A stretch of DNA of 64,000 nt. It comes from Loigolactobacillus rennini DSM 20253. Lineage in GTDB: Bacteria > Bacillota > Bacilli > Lactobacillales > Lactobacillaceae. The DNA is taken from positions 21,527 through 85,526 of the forward strand of contig NZ_AYYI01000021.1 in the NCBI RefSeq assembly GCF_001436505.1. The letters run 5' to 3'. Below are positions 7,647-15,058 of this stretch, one piece after another. Under the pieces are notes generated by a model that ran no database searches, was not told where the DNA came from, and saw nothing but the letters and a program-made list of their open reading frames with translations. The position numbers and the translations under genes were made by a program. Position 1 is the first letter of the stretch, and the number at the start of each line of letters is the position of its first letter.

Positions 7647-8366
7647 TCACGATTTATTTGGCGCAGCTGTTAACTGATCCATCGTGCGATTAAGGGCCTG
7701 ATCGACAAAAACATTTCCCGCATTTGTCGCATGGCCTTTAGTCCATTGATAATCGATCTGCTTAAACTGCGGCAATAGTTGCGCTAACTGCTGCCACAGT
7801 GCTTTATTGGCTAATGGCTGACCGCCACTGCGCTGCCAACCGCGCCGCTGCCAACCTGCTAGCCAATTTTTCGTAATGGCGTTTAAAACATAGCGCGAAT
7901 CCGCCACCACTACCAACGGGGTCTGGGTACCCCAAACTACTTTAACCCGCTGTAAAGCTTTAACTAAAGCCATAATTTCCATTTTATTGTTAGTTGCCCC
8001 AAATTCGCCAGCAGAATCACTTAATTGTTTTCCTTGATAAGTTAATAAATACGCCCAAGCAGCTTTGTCCCCGGTTTTAACATGGCCGCCAGCAATATTG
8101 CCCGTGTTACGCGAGCCACCATCTGTGTAAACATAAATCACCGAAGCTGACTGCTCGGCTTGCTGTGAAACAGGCTGTTTTTGGGCTGGTTTTTTAACGG
8201 TTTTTTGTGGTGCTTGTAGCCAAGTTAAAGCCGCTTGCTCGGTGGCAAAGCCTTTATACCGGGCGCCAGGATAACCTTCAACTAGTTGTTTCACCTGAGC
8301 CCAAGGTGCCTGAAAGACACCAGTTTGTTTTCCTTTTGCAATTGCGTAATATTTTTTTGCCGCCAT
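7647..8366 (-). CDS. rnhA: ribonuclease HI with N-terminal hybrid-binding (Cauli_VI-type) domain
   Basis: About 239 aa. The ATG at 8366 is preferred over the ATG at 8375 because AAGG overlaps the upstream codon and is well spaced for the second. The N-terminal RNA:DNA-hybrid-binding domain (about 1-48) is KKYYAIAKGKQTGVFQAPW...RYKGFATEQAALTWL. A Gln/Lys-rich linker follows, then the catalytic domain with all four acidic residues: Asp in YVYTDGGSRN, Glu in NNKMEIMAL, Asp in VVADSRYVLNA, Asp in NVFVDQAL, plus the KGHATNAGN loop. It cuts RNA in RNA:DNA hybrids. First gene of a two-gene unit with the small membrane protein at 7479-7637. Confidence 0.92.
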   Translation of the reverse strand: MAAKKYYAIAKGKQTGVFQAPWAQVKQLVEGYPGARYKGFATEQAALTWLQAPQKTVKKPAQKQPVSQQAEQSASVIYVYTDGGSRNTGNIAGGHVKTGDKAAWAYLLTYQGKQLSDSAGEFGATNNKMEIMALVKALQRVKVVWGTQTPLVVVADSRYVLNAITKNWLAGWQRRGWQRSGGQPLANKALWQQLAQLLPQFKQIDYQWTKGHATNAGNVFVDQALNRTMDQLTAAPNKS

Positions 8367-8734
8367 GTTGGCCATCCTTACTGTACATTAATTATCTTTC
8401 ATTATAACTAAATAATGTCTTGGCAACAAATACGCTGGATGAATCAACCATATTGCTCCAAGTTAACTAATATGCTAAGCTATGATGATTGGACAGGCAA
8501 AATCAAATCGTTCGTTTTATTTAGTCACGGCATTCAACAACGGATGGCTGGCTTATTTTATTGCATTTTTCTGCAGCAATTCACTGGTGCCGCATTTTAA
8601 ATTGACTTTCTCATGTTAAATTGCCCAGCAAATTTTAATGTGTTGCCCAGCGAATTCTTAACCTTTGCCCAAGCAAAAGCTCACCAAACTTGTTATTGTA
8701 GAAACAGTGCGTTCATTAAATTAGGAGGGATCAA
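8367..8734. other. intergenic region with 22-bp-spaced repeats
   Basis: About 370 bases between divergent rnhA and the LysE-type gene. A short frame (8415-8600) has no ribosome binding site. The only structure I see is three copies of TTGCCCA-type repeats (8621-8676), listed separately. Confidence 0.5.
8621..8676. repeat. three direct repeats (TTGCCCAGCAAA-type) at exact 22-bp spacing
   Basis: Copies begin at 8621 (TTGCCCAGCAAA), 8643 (TTGCCCAGCGAA) and 8665 (TTGCCCAAGCAA). Start-to-start distance is 22 bases both times, about two helical turns. They end about 60 bases before the LysE-type start codon, a position suited to an activator or repressor binding array. Confidence 0.6.
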
Positions 8735-9349
8735 ATGGCAACTTATTTTGAAGGGTTATTGTTAGGGTTGGCTTTCATCGCCCCTTTAGGCATCGCAAAT
8801 TTGTTCATCATCAATACGGCACTTAATCAACCACGGCACACTGCGTATCTCACTGCAACGGTTGTAGCGGTCTTTGATGTTTTCTTATCTATTGTGTGCT
8901 TTTACGGTGTTGGCCAATTATTAATGCAGTATCAGCTGCTTAAAGTCGGCATTTTATTAGTCGGTGGTATTTTAGTCGCCTTAATTGGGATTAATATTAT
9001 GCGCACCGAAGCTCAGCCTCCTTCTGCCACCGAGCAAAACTTTTCTTGGGTAAAAGTTTTTAGCATGGCGCTGATGGTCACTTGGTTAAATCCGCAAGCT
9101 TTGATCGATGGCTCCGTCATGTTAGCCGCTTTTCGGGTTTCATTATCACCAGAAGCAGCGCTACTATTCATTACTGGCATTGTGACAGCCGCCTTTGTTT
9201 GGTACCTTGGCTTAACAGGCGCGTTAAGCCGCTTTAAGCACAAATTAACGCAAAACCGGATGACTTGGTTTAACCGAATCTGTGGTGCTGTTGTGGTTTT
9301 ATACGGTGTTAAACTGCTTTGGAATTTCATTAAAACTATTTCAGCATAA
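8735..9349 (+). CDS. LysE/ArgO-family amino-acid exporter
   Basis: 204 aa, six hydrophobic segments. The family signature is at the start: GLLLGLAFIAPLGIANLFIINTAL (residues about 6-29), then the middle block SMALMVTWLNPQALIDGSVML, which matches the LysE WLNPQA motif. LysE proteins export lysine, arginine or related amino acids; the substrate cannot be told here. RBS GGAGGG. The upstream triple repeat may be the binding site of a regulator, but no LysG-like regulator gene is adjacent. Followed by a strong terminator. Confidence 0.9.
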   Translation: MATYFEGLLLGLAFIAPLGIANLFIINTALNQPRHTAYLTATVVAVFDVFLSIVCFYGVGQLLMQYQLLKVGILLVGGILVALIGINIMRTEAQPPSATEQNFSWVKVFSMALMVTWLNPQALIDGSVMLAAFRVSLSPEAALLFITGIVTAAFVWYLGLTGALSRFKHKLTQNRMTWFNRICGAVVVLYGVKLLWNFIKTISA

Positions 9350-9365
9350 GCTTGTGGAAACAAGT

Positions 9366-9404
9366 AACCGCAACTGAACATTAACGTTCAGTTGCGGTTT
9401 TTGT
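9366..9404 (+). terminator. terminator after the LysE-type gene
   Basis: AACCGCAACTGAAC pairs with GTTCAGTTGCGGTT across a 6-base loop and is followed by TTTGTG. Confidence 0.85.
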
Positions 9405-9510
9405 GTCTGCTTTATTTATATAGGTGGTACTTTTTATAGTGATAAAACAAAATACAATTCACTAACTTGAATTGTGCTTCATTTTTGTCTCAGTTGTGCT
9501 AACTCAAACT

Positions 9511-9804
9511 TTAAGCAGAGTCATATTTTTGAATCCGTTGATATTCTTTTCCTTTACGTTGCTTAGCGTTACGAATGTCAATATCGTTTTGTAAATTTAA
9601 AAAATAACGTTCAGAAACGCCAAAAAAACGGCCTAAACGTATCGAAGTATCAATCGTTACTTGCCGCCGATCATGTAAAATATCTTGAATTCTAGAAGTC
9701 GGGACACCGATCCGTTTAGCTAAAAAATAGGCTGATATTTTTAAGGGGGCCATGAATTCTTCACGTAGAATTTCGCTCATTTTGGGAGTTGTTATTTTTG
9801 TCAT
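9511..9804 (-). CDS. higA: HigA-type antitoxin (XRE family)
   Basis: 97 aa. Starts TPKMSEILREEFMAPLKISAYFLAKRIGVPTSRIQDILHDRRQVTIDTSIRLGRFFG, the characteristic HigA/VapI helix-turn-helix (GVPTSRIQDILHDRR) with the N-terminal P-G-E-x-L-x-E-E-F-like region. It neutralises the HigB RNase and represses the operon. It starts 17 bases after the toxin stop, RBS GGAGA. Toxin-before-antitoxin order is the hallmark of higBA. The C terminus (KQRKGKEYQRIQKYDSA) is basic and divergent. Confidence 0.92.
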   Translation of the reverse strand: MTKITTPKMSEILREEFMAPLKISAYFLAKRIGVPTSRIQDILHDRRQVTIDTSIRLGRFFGVSERYFLNLQNDIDIRNAKQRKGKEYQRIQKYDSA

Positions 9805-9821
9805 TTAACTTTCTCCTACCT

Positions 9822-10106
9822 TTAATGATAGTCAACAATTTCAACATCATAGAATTCATTACGGTCTTTTAAAACAAAGCAAATTCGATATTGCTTATTG
9901 ATCCTGATACTCTGCTGACCTTTACGCTTGCCCGCTAGGTATTCTAGGTGATTAGCTGGTGGTACTGTCAAATCCATTATATCATTTGCATTATCAATCA
10001 TCATTAGTTTACGCAGTGCAATTCGCTGAATGTTTACAGGCAGTTTCTTGGAAAACTTTTGTTGATAGACTTTCTCAGTTTCCTTATCGGCAAAATCTTT
10101 AATCAT
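9822..10106 (-). CDS. higB: HigB-type toxin (RelE superfamily mRNA interferase)
   Basis: 94 aa, normal length. Motifs: MIKDFADKETEKVYQQKFSKKLP at the start, RIALRKLMMIDNANDIMDLTVPPANHLEYLAGKRKGQQSIRINKQYRICFVL in the core, and the C-terminal VEIVDYH with the conserved histidine. The arginine in RINKQYRICF is the position used for RNA binding and cleavage in this family. It cleaves mRNA on the ribosome. Cotranscribed with higA and controlled by the operator at 10130-10146. Confidence 0.93.
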   Translation of the reverse strand: MIKDFADKETEKVYQQKFSKKLPVNIQRIALRKLMMIDNANDIMDLTVPPANHLEYLAGKRKGQQSIRINKQYRICFVLKDRNEFYDVEIVDYH

Positions 10107-10129
10107 TTTTTCTCCAGCTCACTGATGAT

Positions 10130-10146
10130 TATACATGTAATGTATA
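10130..10146. promoter_or_regulatory. higBA operator candidate
   Basis: Perfect inverted repeat TATACAT-GTA-ATGTATA, 24 bases upstream of higB. Its position fits HigA autorepression. Confidence 0.65.
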
Positions 10147-10214
10147 GGTGCGCTCACTATTGCTTCTATTTTTAAAGATACGCTAAACTTGTCTTAAACA
10201 TTTATATTACTCAT

Positions 10215-10745
10215 CTAATCCATCACCTGCACAATGCCCGCCGCACGCATAAACATGTGCGTGACAATGGGCCCAACGTATTTAAATCCCCGCCGCTTCA
10301 TGTCTTTTGCGACTTTGGTGGTTAAAGGCGCTTGATGATCGACATCCTCTGGTGCTTGATACTTAATTAATAATGGTACTTGATTAACGAATTGCCATAA
10401 ATACGCCGCAAAACTGCCAAATTCATGTTGAACGGCTAAAATAGCCCGCGCATTGGTCACCGTGGCGCGGATTTTTTGTGGGTTACGGATCATCGCTGGT
10501 TCTGCCGCGATCCGTTCAATATCAGCTTGATCAAACGCCGCGACTTTTGCAATATCCATCCCTGCAAAAACACGCCGGTATACGGGCAATTTGCTGGCGG
10601 CCGCCTGCCAGCTCAAACCAACTTGAAAAACACCCACAGTTAGCAATTCAAATAGAATGTGATCATTATGGGTGGGCGTGCCAAAATAAGCGTGGTACTC
10701 CTTAGTCCCATTACTTTGCCAACAAGTTTGATCATGTGCATCCAT
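10215..10745 (-). CDS. tag: divergent DNA-3-methyladenine glycosylase I (Tag-like)
   Basis: 176 aa from the ATG at 10745, behind GGGAGG; upstream ATGs near 10793 lie in the opuC terminator and are rejected. The Tag fold is clear from YHAYFGTPTHNDHILFELLTVG, FQVGLSWQAAASKLPVYRRVFAGMD, and MIRNPQKIRATVTNARAILAVQ. From memory of E. coli Tag, the active-site Glu before GQQAGLSW is replaced by Gly here. The C-terminal His-x3-Cys zinc ligands are absent because the protein ends at AAGIVQVMD, although the N-terminal Cys (QTCW) and His (EYH) remain. So it is a Tag-family protein with doubtful zinc binding. Confidence 0.8.
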   Translation of the reverse strand: MDAHDQTCWQSNGTKEYHAYFGTPTHNDHILFELLTVGVFQVGLSWQAAASKLPVYRRVFAGMDIAKVAAFDQADIERIAAEPAMIRNPQKIRATVTNARAILAVQHEFGSFAAYLWQFVNQVPLLIKYQAPEDVDHQAPLTTKVAKDMKRRGFKYVGPIVTHMFMRAAGIVQVMD

Positions 10746-10767
10746 ATAGATTCCTCCCTTTAACATA

Positions 10768-10804
10768 ATAAAAGCCGAGTGATTCATCATCACCCAGCTT
10801 TTAA
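10768..10804 (-). terminator. terminator of the opuC operon
   Basis: AAAGCTGGGTGAT and ATCACTCGGCTTT (minus strand) form a stem with a short loop followed by TATTATG. It lies 22 bases after the opuCD stop and in front of tag. Confidence 0.75.
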
Positions 10805-10825
10805 AACACTATCACTCAGATTATA

Positions 10826-11488
10826 CTAAGCCGTTTCCCGCGCAGCAGGATCAAAATGCTTTTCCAAAAAGCCTAAGACTGCATCGGAAATAATGGCCAT
10901 CAACGCAGTTGGTAATGCACCGGCTAAAATAATGGCACCACCGTTAGTTGCGTTAGTCCCTCTAATGATGATATCGCCTAAGCCACCAGAACCAACAAAC
11001 GAGCCGATCGCAGTAATCCCAATGGCCAAAACTAACGCATTGCGCAAACCCGCCATAATTACAGATAACGACAAAGGAATCTCAATAAATCGCAAAATTT
11101 GCAGTCGCGTCATCCCCATGCCTTTACCGGCATCTAATACATCACGGTTAACGTTAACCATACCCGTATAAGTGTTTTTGATAATCGGTAATAAAGCATA
11201 GAAAAAGACCGTTACAATTACCGTATTCACTCCTAAACCTAAGCCTAACATGATAATTGATAGCATGGCTAATGATGGTACCGTTTGAATCACATTAGCT
11301 GCGCCGATCACCCAATCACTGAGCTTACGGTAACGAGAAATTAAAATACCGATGGGAATCCCCACAATTGCTGCCAATAAAACGCCGTAAATCGAAATGA
11401 GAAAGTGACGGTTAAACTGTTCTAGCACATACATTCCGTTGTGAGCAAAATAATAAGCCAATTGTTGTAAAAGATTCATGTTTTGCAT
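10826..11488 (-). CDS. opuCD: osmoprotectant ABC transporter permease (OpuCD)
   Basis: 220 aa, about six membrane helices. Permease signature MGMTRLQILRFIEIPLSLSVIMAGLRNALVLAIGITAIGSFVGSGGLGDIIIRG (residues about 130-183) contains the EAA-type loop that docks on the ATPase. Last gene of the opuCA-CB-CC-CD operon; its start abuts the opuCC stop. With OpuCA, CB and CC it imports compatible solutes such as glycine betaine, carnitine or choline. Confidence 0.92.
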   Translation of the reverse strand: MQNMNLLQQLAYYFAHNGMYVLEQFNRHFLISIYGVLLAAIVGIPIGILISRYRKLSDWVIGAANVIQTVPSLAMLSIIMLGLGLGVNTVIVTVFFYALLPIIKNTYTGMVNVNRDVLDAGKGMGMTRLQILRFIEIPLSLSVIMAGLRNALVLAIGITAIGSFVGSGGLGDIIIRGTNATNGGAIILAGALPTALMAIISDAVLGFLEKHFDPAARETA

Positions 11489-12417
11489 TAATCATCACGC
11501 CCTTCGAAATAATTGTGCTGTTCTAAAAAGTTATGCGCCACCGTAGCTGGTTCCTGTAAGTTATTATCGACTTTATAATTTAATTTCTGCATGGTTTCCA
11601 CTGGAATTTTACCACCTAAGCGCCGCAAAATTCCCTTTAACTGCGGGTGCTGTTTTAAAGCTGATTTATTGACCACAACGCTGGCGTCATAAGGTGGAAA
11701 ATAATGCAAATTATCCTCCAGTAGCTTCAAATTATAGCTTCCGATTCGACCATCAGTGGAATAGCCTAAAACAGCATCCATTTTACCACTGGCTAAAGCA
11801 TTATAAACTAAACCAATCTGCATGGGATAAACGTGGCCGAAGCCAAAACCATAGCGCTTTTTAAAGTCTGTATAGCCATCACCTTTACGGTGCATCCAAC
11901 TTTGGTCGATCCCTACTCGCATCTCTGGTGCAATTTTTTTCAAATCGCTTACCGTTTTTAAATTGTGCTCCTTAGCGTATTCCTGTGACACCATAAATTG
12001 ATAGGTGTCTGCGAAGCCATAACTTGGAAAATAAACTATATCGTACTTGTCTTTAAAAACGCGGCGAACTTTTTCATCAACGATTTTAGGATCAGTATCC
12101 CCTGATTTATTTAAAACCGTCTGAAAATCGGTCCCGTTGTAACGAATTGCCGTTAAATCAGCTTCATTGCGTTGTTGGGCCTCAAAAGTTACCGTACTTG
12201 AGCCTAAGTTATTAATAATCGTGGTATTCAAATCTGAATAGTGTTCAATCATCTGTTGAATCATCGCTGCCATAACTTGTTGTTCTGTCGTGTTTTGAGA
12301 GGCAATACGAACCGTATCCTTACTGCTGTTACTCAAGCCAGGAAAACTACAGCCTGAAAGTACTACCACTAACGCAAGAAAAAATAAAATCAGTTTAAAA
12401 GGTTTGTGTTGCCGCAT
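11488..12417 (-). CDS. opuCC: osmoprotectant-binding lipoprotein (OpuCC)
   Basis: 309 aa. Lipoprotein signal peptide ([19 protein letters not shown]) ending in the lipobox LSGC. The mature part begins with the family-typical VRIASQNTTEQQVMAAMIQQMIEHYSDLNTTIINNLGSS and includes DAVLGYSTDGRIGSYNLKLLEDNLHYFPPYDASVVV, the OpuAC-type fold that cages quaternary amines with aromatic residues. It delivers the ligand to OpuCB/OpuCD. Overlaps its neighbours by a base or so at start and stop, so translation is coupled. Confidence 0.93.
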   Translation of the reverse strand: MRQHKPFKLILFFLALVVVLSGCSFPGLSNSSKDTVRIASQNTTEQQVMAAMIQQMIEHYSDLNTTIINNLGSSTVTFEAQQRNEADLTAIRYNGTDFQTVLNKSGDTDPKIVDEKVRRVFKDKYDIVYFPSYGFADTYQFMVSQEYAKEHNLKTVSDLKKIAPEMRVGIDQSWMHRKGDGYTDFKKRYGFGFGHVYPMQIGLVYNALASGKMDAVLGYSTDGRIGSYNLKLLEDNLHYFPPYDASVVVNKSALKQHPQLKGILRRLGGKIPVETMQKLNYKVDNNLQEPATVAHNFLEQHNYFEGRDD

Positions 12418-13055
12418 TAATGACTCCCCTCCTGTTTCATTTTTGGCGTTAGTAACATCTCTAAACGACCTAAAAGAAAGTCCACCACTAATGCTAAAAT
12501 GATTACCGGAATTGAGCCGCCTAAGATCAAATCTGAACGATAAAGATTTAATCCGTTAAAGATGAAATCACCTAGACCACCAGCACCGATATAGGAAGCT
12601 AATGCCGTCCAAGCGATCACGTAAGTCGCAGACAACCGCACTCCAGCCATAATCACGGGTGCTGCTAGTCGGAGTTCCACTTGTAAAATAGATTGCAGAT
12701 CATTCATTCCCATGCCTTTAGCAGCGTCTAGTAACGTTGGATCAACATTTTCCAACCCTAAATAGGTGTTACGTAAAATTGGCAATAAGGAATAAATGAA
12801 CAGGGCAACGATTGCTGGCAAAGCACCAATTCCAAAAATTGGAATCATGATAGCCAATAACGCCATGGCGGGAACGGTTTGTAACACACTGGCTAATCCA
12901 ATGGTGAAACCAGCGACTTTTTTAAACCGGGTCAAGACAACCCCTAAAGGTATAGCCACAATTACCCCTAAAAAGAGGGCAATGGCTGAAATATAAGTGT
13001 GCTGCCAAGTTTTAACTAGCAGTTGTGGCCCGTAGTTTTGCAAAAAAGTGATCAC
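12417..13055 (-). CDS. opuCB: osmoprotectant ABC transporter permease (OpuCB)
   Basis: 212 aa, about five to six membrane helices. Signature [58 protein letters not shown]. Partner permease of OpuCD. Its start overlaps the opuCA stop by four bases, giving coupled translation. Confidence 0.93.
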   Translation of the reverse strand: MITFLQNYGPQLLVKTWQHTYISAIALFLGVIVAIPLGVVLTRFKKVAGFTIGLASVLQTVPAMALLAIMIPIFGIGALPAIVALFIYSLLPILRNTYLGLENVDPTLLDAAKGMGMNDLQSILQVELRLAAPVIMAGVRLSATYVIAWTALASYIGAGGLGDFIFNGLNLYRSDLILGGSIPVIILALVVDFLLGRLEMLLTPKMKQEGSH

Positions 13056-14224
13056 GCTGGATCACCTGCCTCCGAATTAGCAGAAGTTGGGGTCTCATTT
13101 TTATCGGTTTCGCCCCAAAGCGCGTCGTAAACCATGTCCACTAAAGTGGCGCGGGTCACAATGCCCACTAGATGATGGTCATCGTCAATCACCGGTACGT
13201 TTTTAAATCCACGCTTTAGAATCCGTTCCACAGTATCACGAATCACTGAATCTTCCTTGACGTAGAAAATATTTCGATTCATAATTTCACCGATTTTTTT
13301 GCCAGTACCATAATAACGGTTGATTTCTTCAATCCCGATAAAACCGCATAACCGGCCTTGATCATCGGTCACTAGCAGCGTATCAACCCGCTTAGTGTGC
13401 ATTTCATCTAAGGCTTCTTTGATGGTCTGCGTTTCGTGGGCAGAAACCGCCTTGGTAGCCACTTGGCCAACCGTTGTAATGCTTGGCCGTGCCTGAATCA
13501 GCCGTTCTTCACCAATTAAATTCTCAACAAATTCATTTTTAGGATGGCGTAAAATGTTGTCCGGCGTATCCACTTGAACTTGTTTTCCGTGTGACATAAT
13601 GACAATCCGGGTCGCTAACGTCAGCGCTTCGTCCATATCATGCGTCACAAAAATGAAAGTTTTGCCTAATCGCTCTTGTAAGTCTTTCACTAAATCCTGA
13701 AGGGAGTCGCGCGTAATCGGGTCTAGCGCACCAAAGGGCTCGTCCATCAAGATAATGTCTTGATCAGCTGCCAATGCGCGAACAACACCGATTCGTTGTT
13801 GCTCACCACCAGAAAGCTCCGCTGGGTAACGGTCTAAATAATCTTCTGGCAGTTCAACCAATTGAATCATCTTTTTTGCACGTTCGTTACGTTTTTCCTC
13901 TGACCATTTCAATAATTTGGGCACTAAAGTAATATTTTCGCGAATGGTCATGTGGGGTAATAACCCAATATTTTGAATCACATAACCAATTTTACGGCGC
14001 AACTTAACCGGGTCCATTTGCGCAATATCCTCACCATTAATTTTGATGGTGCCGGAAGTCTGTTTCAACATGCGGTTAATCATCCGCATGGTTGTTGTCT
14101 TTCCTGAACCAGACGTGCCGATGAAACAGATGAATTCGCCTTTTTCAACATCTAGATTAAAATCGTCTACTGCTTTAAAGTTCCCGTAGATCTTATTCAA
14201 GTGCGCCATTGTTAAAAATGCCAC
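13052..14224 (-). CDS. opuCA: osmoprotectant ABC transporter ATP-binding protein with CBS domains (OpuCA)
   Basis: About 390 aa. Walker [17 protein letters not shown] (residues about 38-53), signature [16 protein letters not shown], Walker [15 protein letters not shown], switch His in [10 protein letters not shown]-terminal tandem CBS domains (about 250-375, [18 protein letters not shown]... and [26 protein letters not shown]), typical of OpuCA, where they sense ionic strength or c-di-AMP. Start choice is uncertain: AGAAGG suits GTG at 14224 better than the first codon at 14236; an ATG at 14209 lacks a ribosome binding site. First gene of the operon. Confidence 0.9.
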   Translation of the reverse strand: MAFLTMAHLNKIYGNFKAVDDFNLDVEKGEFICFIGTSGSGKTTTMRMINRMLKQTSGTIKINGEDIAQMDPVKLRRKIGYVIQNIGLLPHMTIRENITLVPKLLKWSEEKRNERAKKMIQLVELPEDYLDRYPAELSGGEQQRIGVVRALAADQDIILMDEPFGALDPITRDSLQDLVKDLQERLGKTFIFVTHDMDEALTLATRIVIMSHGKQVQVDTPDNILRHPKNEFVENLIGEERLIQARPSITTVGQVATKAVSAHETQTIKEALDEMHTKRVDTLLVTDDQGRLCGFIGIEEINRYYGTGKKIGEIMNRNIFYVKEDSVIRDTVERILKRGFKNVPVIDDDHHLVGIVTRATLVDMVYDALWGETDKNETPTSANSEAGDPA

Positions 14225-14262
14225 TCTGATCATCACCTTCTTTTAAATTTTCAATCACTAAA

Positions 14263-14286
14263 ATACCGTTACTTTCAAAACGGTAT
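14263..14286. repeat. inverted repeat ATACCGTT / AACGGTAT upstream of opuCA
   Basis: Perfect 8-bp arms with an 8-base spacer, in the 5' untranslated region about 40 bases before the opuCA start. Possible operator. Confidence 0.45.
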
Positions 14287-14341
14287 GAATCAATTTGGTT
14301 CCATAAAGCTTAATCACCAACAAACATTTCTGGCTAAATGA

Positions 14342-14370
14342 ATAATATAAACTCCCCTAGTTTATATTAT
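14342..14370. promoter_or_regulatory. 29-base palindrome between opuC and hsp20 (candidate operator)
   Basis: Perfect 12-bp arms ATAATATAAACT and AGTTTATATTAT around CCCCT. On the minus strand the arm begins with TATAAT, so a protein bound here would cover a candidate opuC -10. Likely site of an osmotic-response regulator (inference). Confidence 0.6.
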
Positions 14371-14425
14371 AACGCGATTGACAATTAATACTTCTATTAT
14401 TACGGAACTTCTGTCTAAATGCAAA

Positions 14426-14452
14426 TTAGCACTCGAAAGTTTTGAGTGCTAA
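14426..14452. promoter_or_regulatory. CIRCE element (HrcA operator) of hsp20
   Basis: TTAGCACTC-N9-GAGTGCTAA, a perfect match to the CIRCE consensus with the canonical 9-base spacer, about 90 bases before the hsp20 ATG. A TATAAT at 14479-14484 follows. Confidence 0.95.
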
Positions 14453-14542
14453 TTACTAGCAGTTTTATCAATTCTGACTATAATAGAAAGTGTAAGGGAA
14501 ATGAGCCCTTGCAAATAAACTATCAGAAATGGGGCTTTTGTT

Positions 14543-14983
14543 ATGGCAAATGATTTAATGAATCGGCGGAACGGCTTAGCAGATTTCGGCGCGGATCGCT
14601 TTTTCAATCGGCTGGCGCATGGCTTCTTTGATGATGCTTTTCAATTTCCAGAATTTAATGACACCATGAAAACTGATATTAGTGAAACAGACAAAGCTTA
14701 CACGGTTACCATTGATCTTCCGGGTATCGACAAGAAAAACTTGCAATTGAATTATCAAGATAGCATCTTAAGCGTCAGTGCTAAAAGCGAACAAAATACC
14801 GATGAACGTGATAAGAACGATCAATTGATTCACCGTGAACGTCGCTATGGTCAATTCTCACGGCAATATCGGTTACCAAATGTTGATCAAAGCAATATCA
14901 CGGCACATTACGACAAAGGTGTTTTGACAATTAACTTGCCAAAATCCGCTGAAGCTAAAAACCATCAAATCGAAATTGATTAA
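14543..14983 (+). CDS. hsp20: small heat-shock protein, Hsp20/alpha-crystallin family
   Basis: 146 aa. Disordered N-terminal arm rich in Asn, Arg and Phe, then the alpha-crystallin domain (about 40-135): MKTDISETDKAYTVTIDLPGIDKKNLQLNYQDSILSVSAKS..., the loop with RERRYGQFSRQYRLPNVD, and the G-V-L-T-I-N-L-P signature. The short C-terminal tail ends EID. ATP-independent holdase that protects unfolding proteins. Controlled by HrcA through the CIRCE element. Single gene with a terminator at 15024-15058. Confidence 0.95.
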   Translation: MANDLMNRRNGLADFGADRFFNRLAHGFFDDAFQFPEFNDTMKTDISETDKAYTVTIDLPGIDKKNLQLNYQDSILSVSAKSEQNTDERDKNDQLIHRERRYGQFSRQYRLPNVDQSNITAHYDKGVLTINLPKSAEAKNHQIEID

Positions 14984-14998
14984 TTAAATTATGCTGTT

Positions 14999-15022
14999 CA
15001 TTCTGACAGTACTGTCAGAATG
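14999..15022. repeat. 24-base perfect palindrome after hsp20
   Basis: CATTCTGACAGT directly followed by ACTGTCAGAATG, with no spacer. It lies 15 bases after the hsp20 stop and immediately before the terminator. As RNA it would have no loop, so a DNA-binding site is more likely than a hairpin. Confidence 0.55.
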
Positions 15023-15023
15023 C

Positions 15024-15058
15024 AAATAGCGTTGCAGTCCATTGCAACGCTATTTTTA
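15024..15058 (+). terminator. hsp20 terminator
   Basis: AAATAGCGTTGCA pairs with TGCAACGCTATTT across a 6-base loop, followed by TTTATA. Confidence 0.85.

Noticed and set aside
8415..8600. 61-codon plus-strand frame upstream of the LysE-type gene
   Set aside because: No ribosome binding site and no family resemblance; overlaps other short frames.
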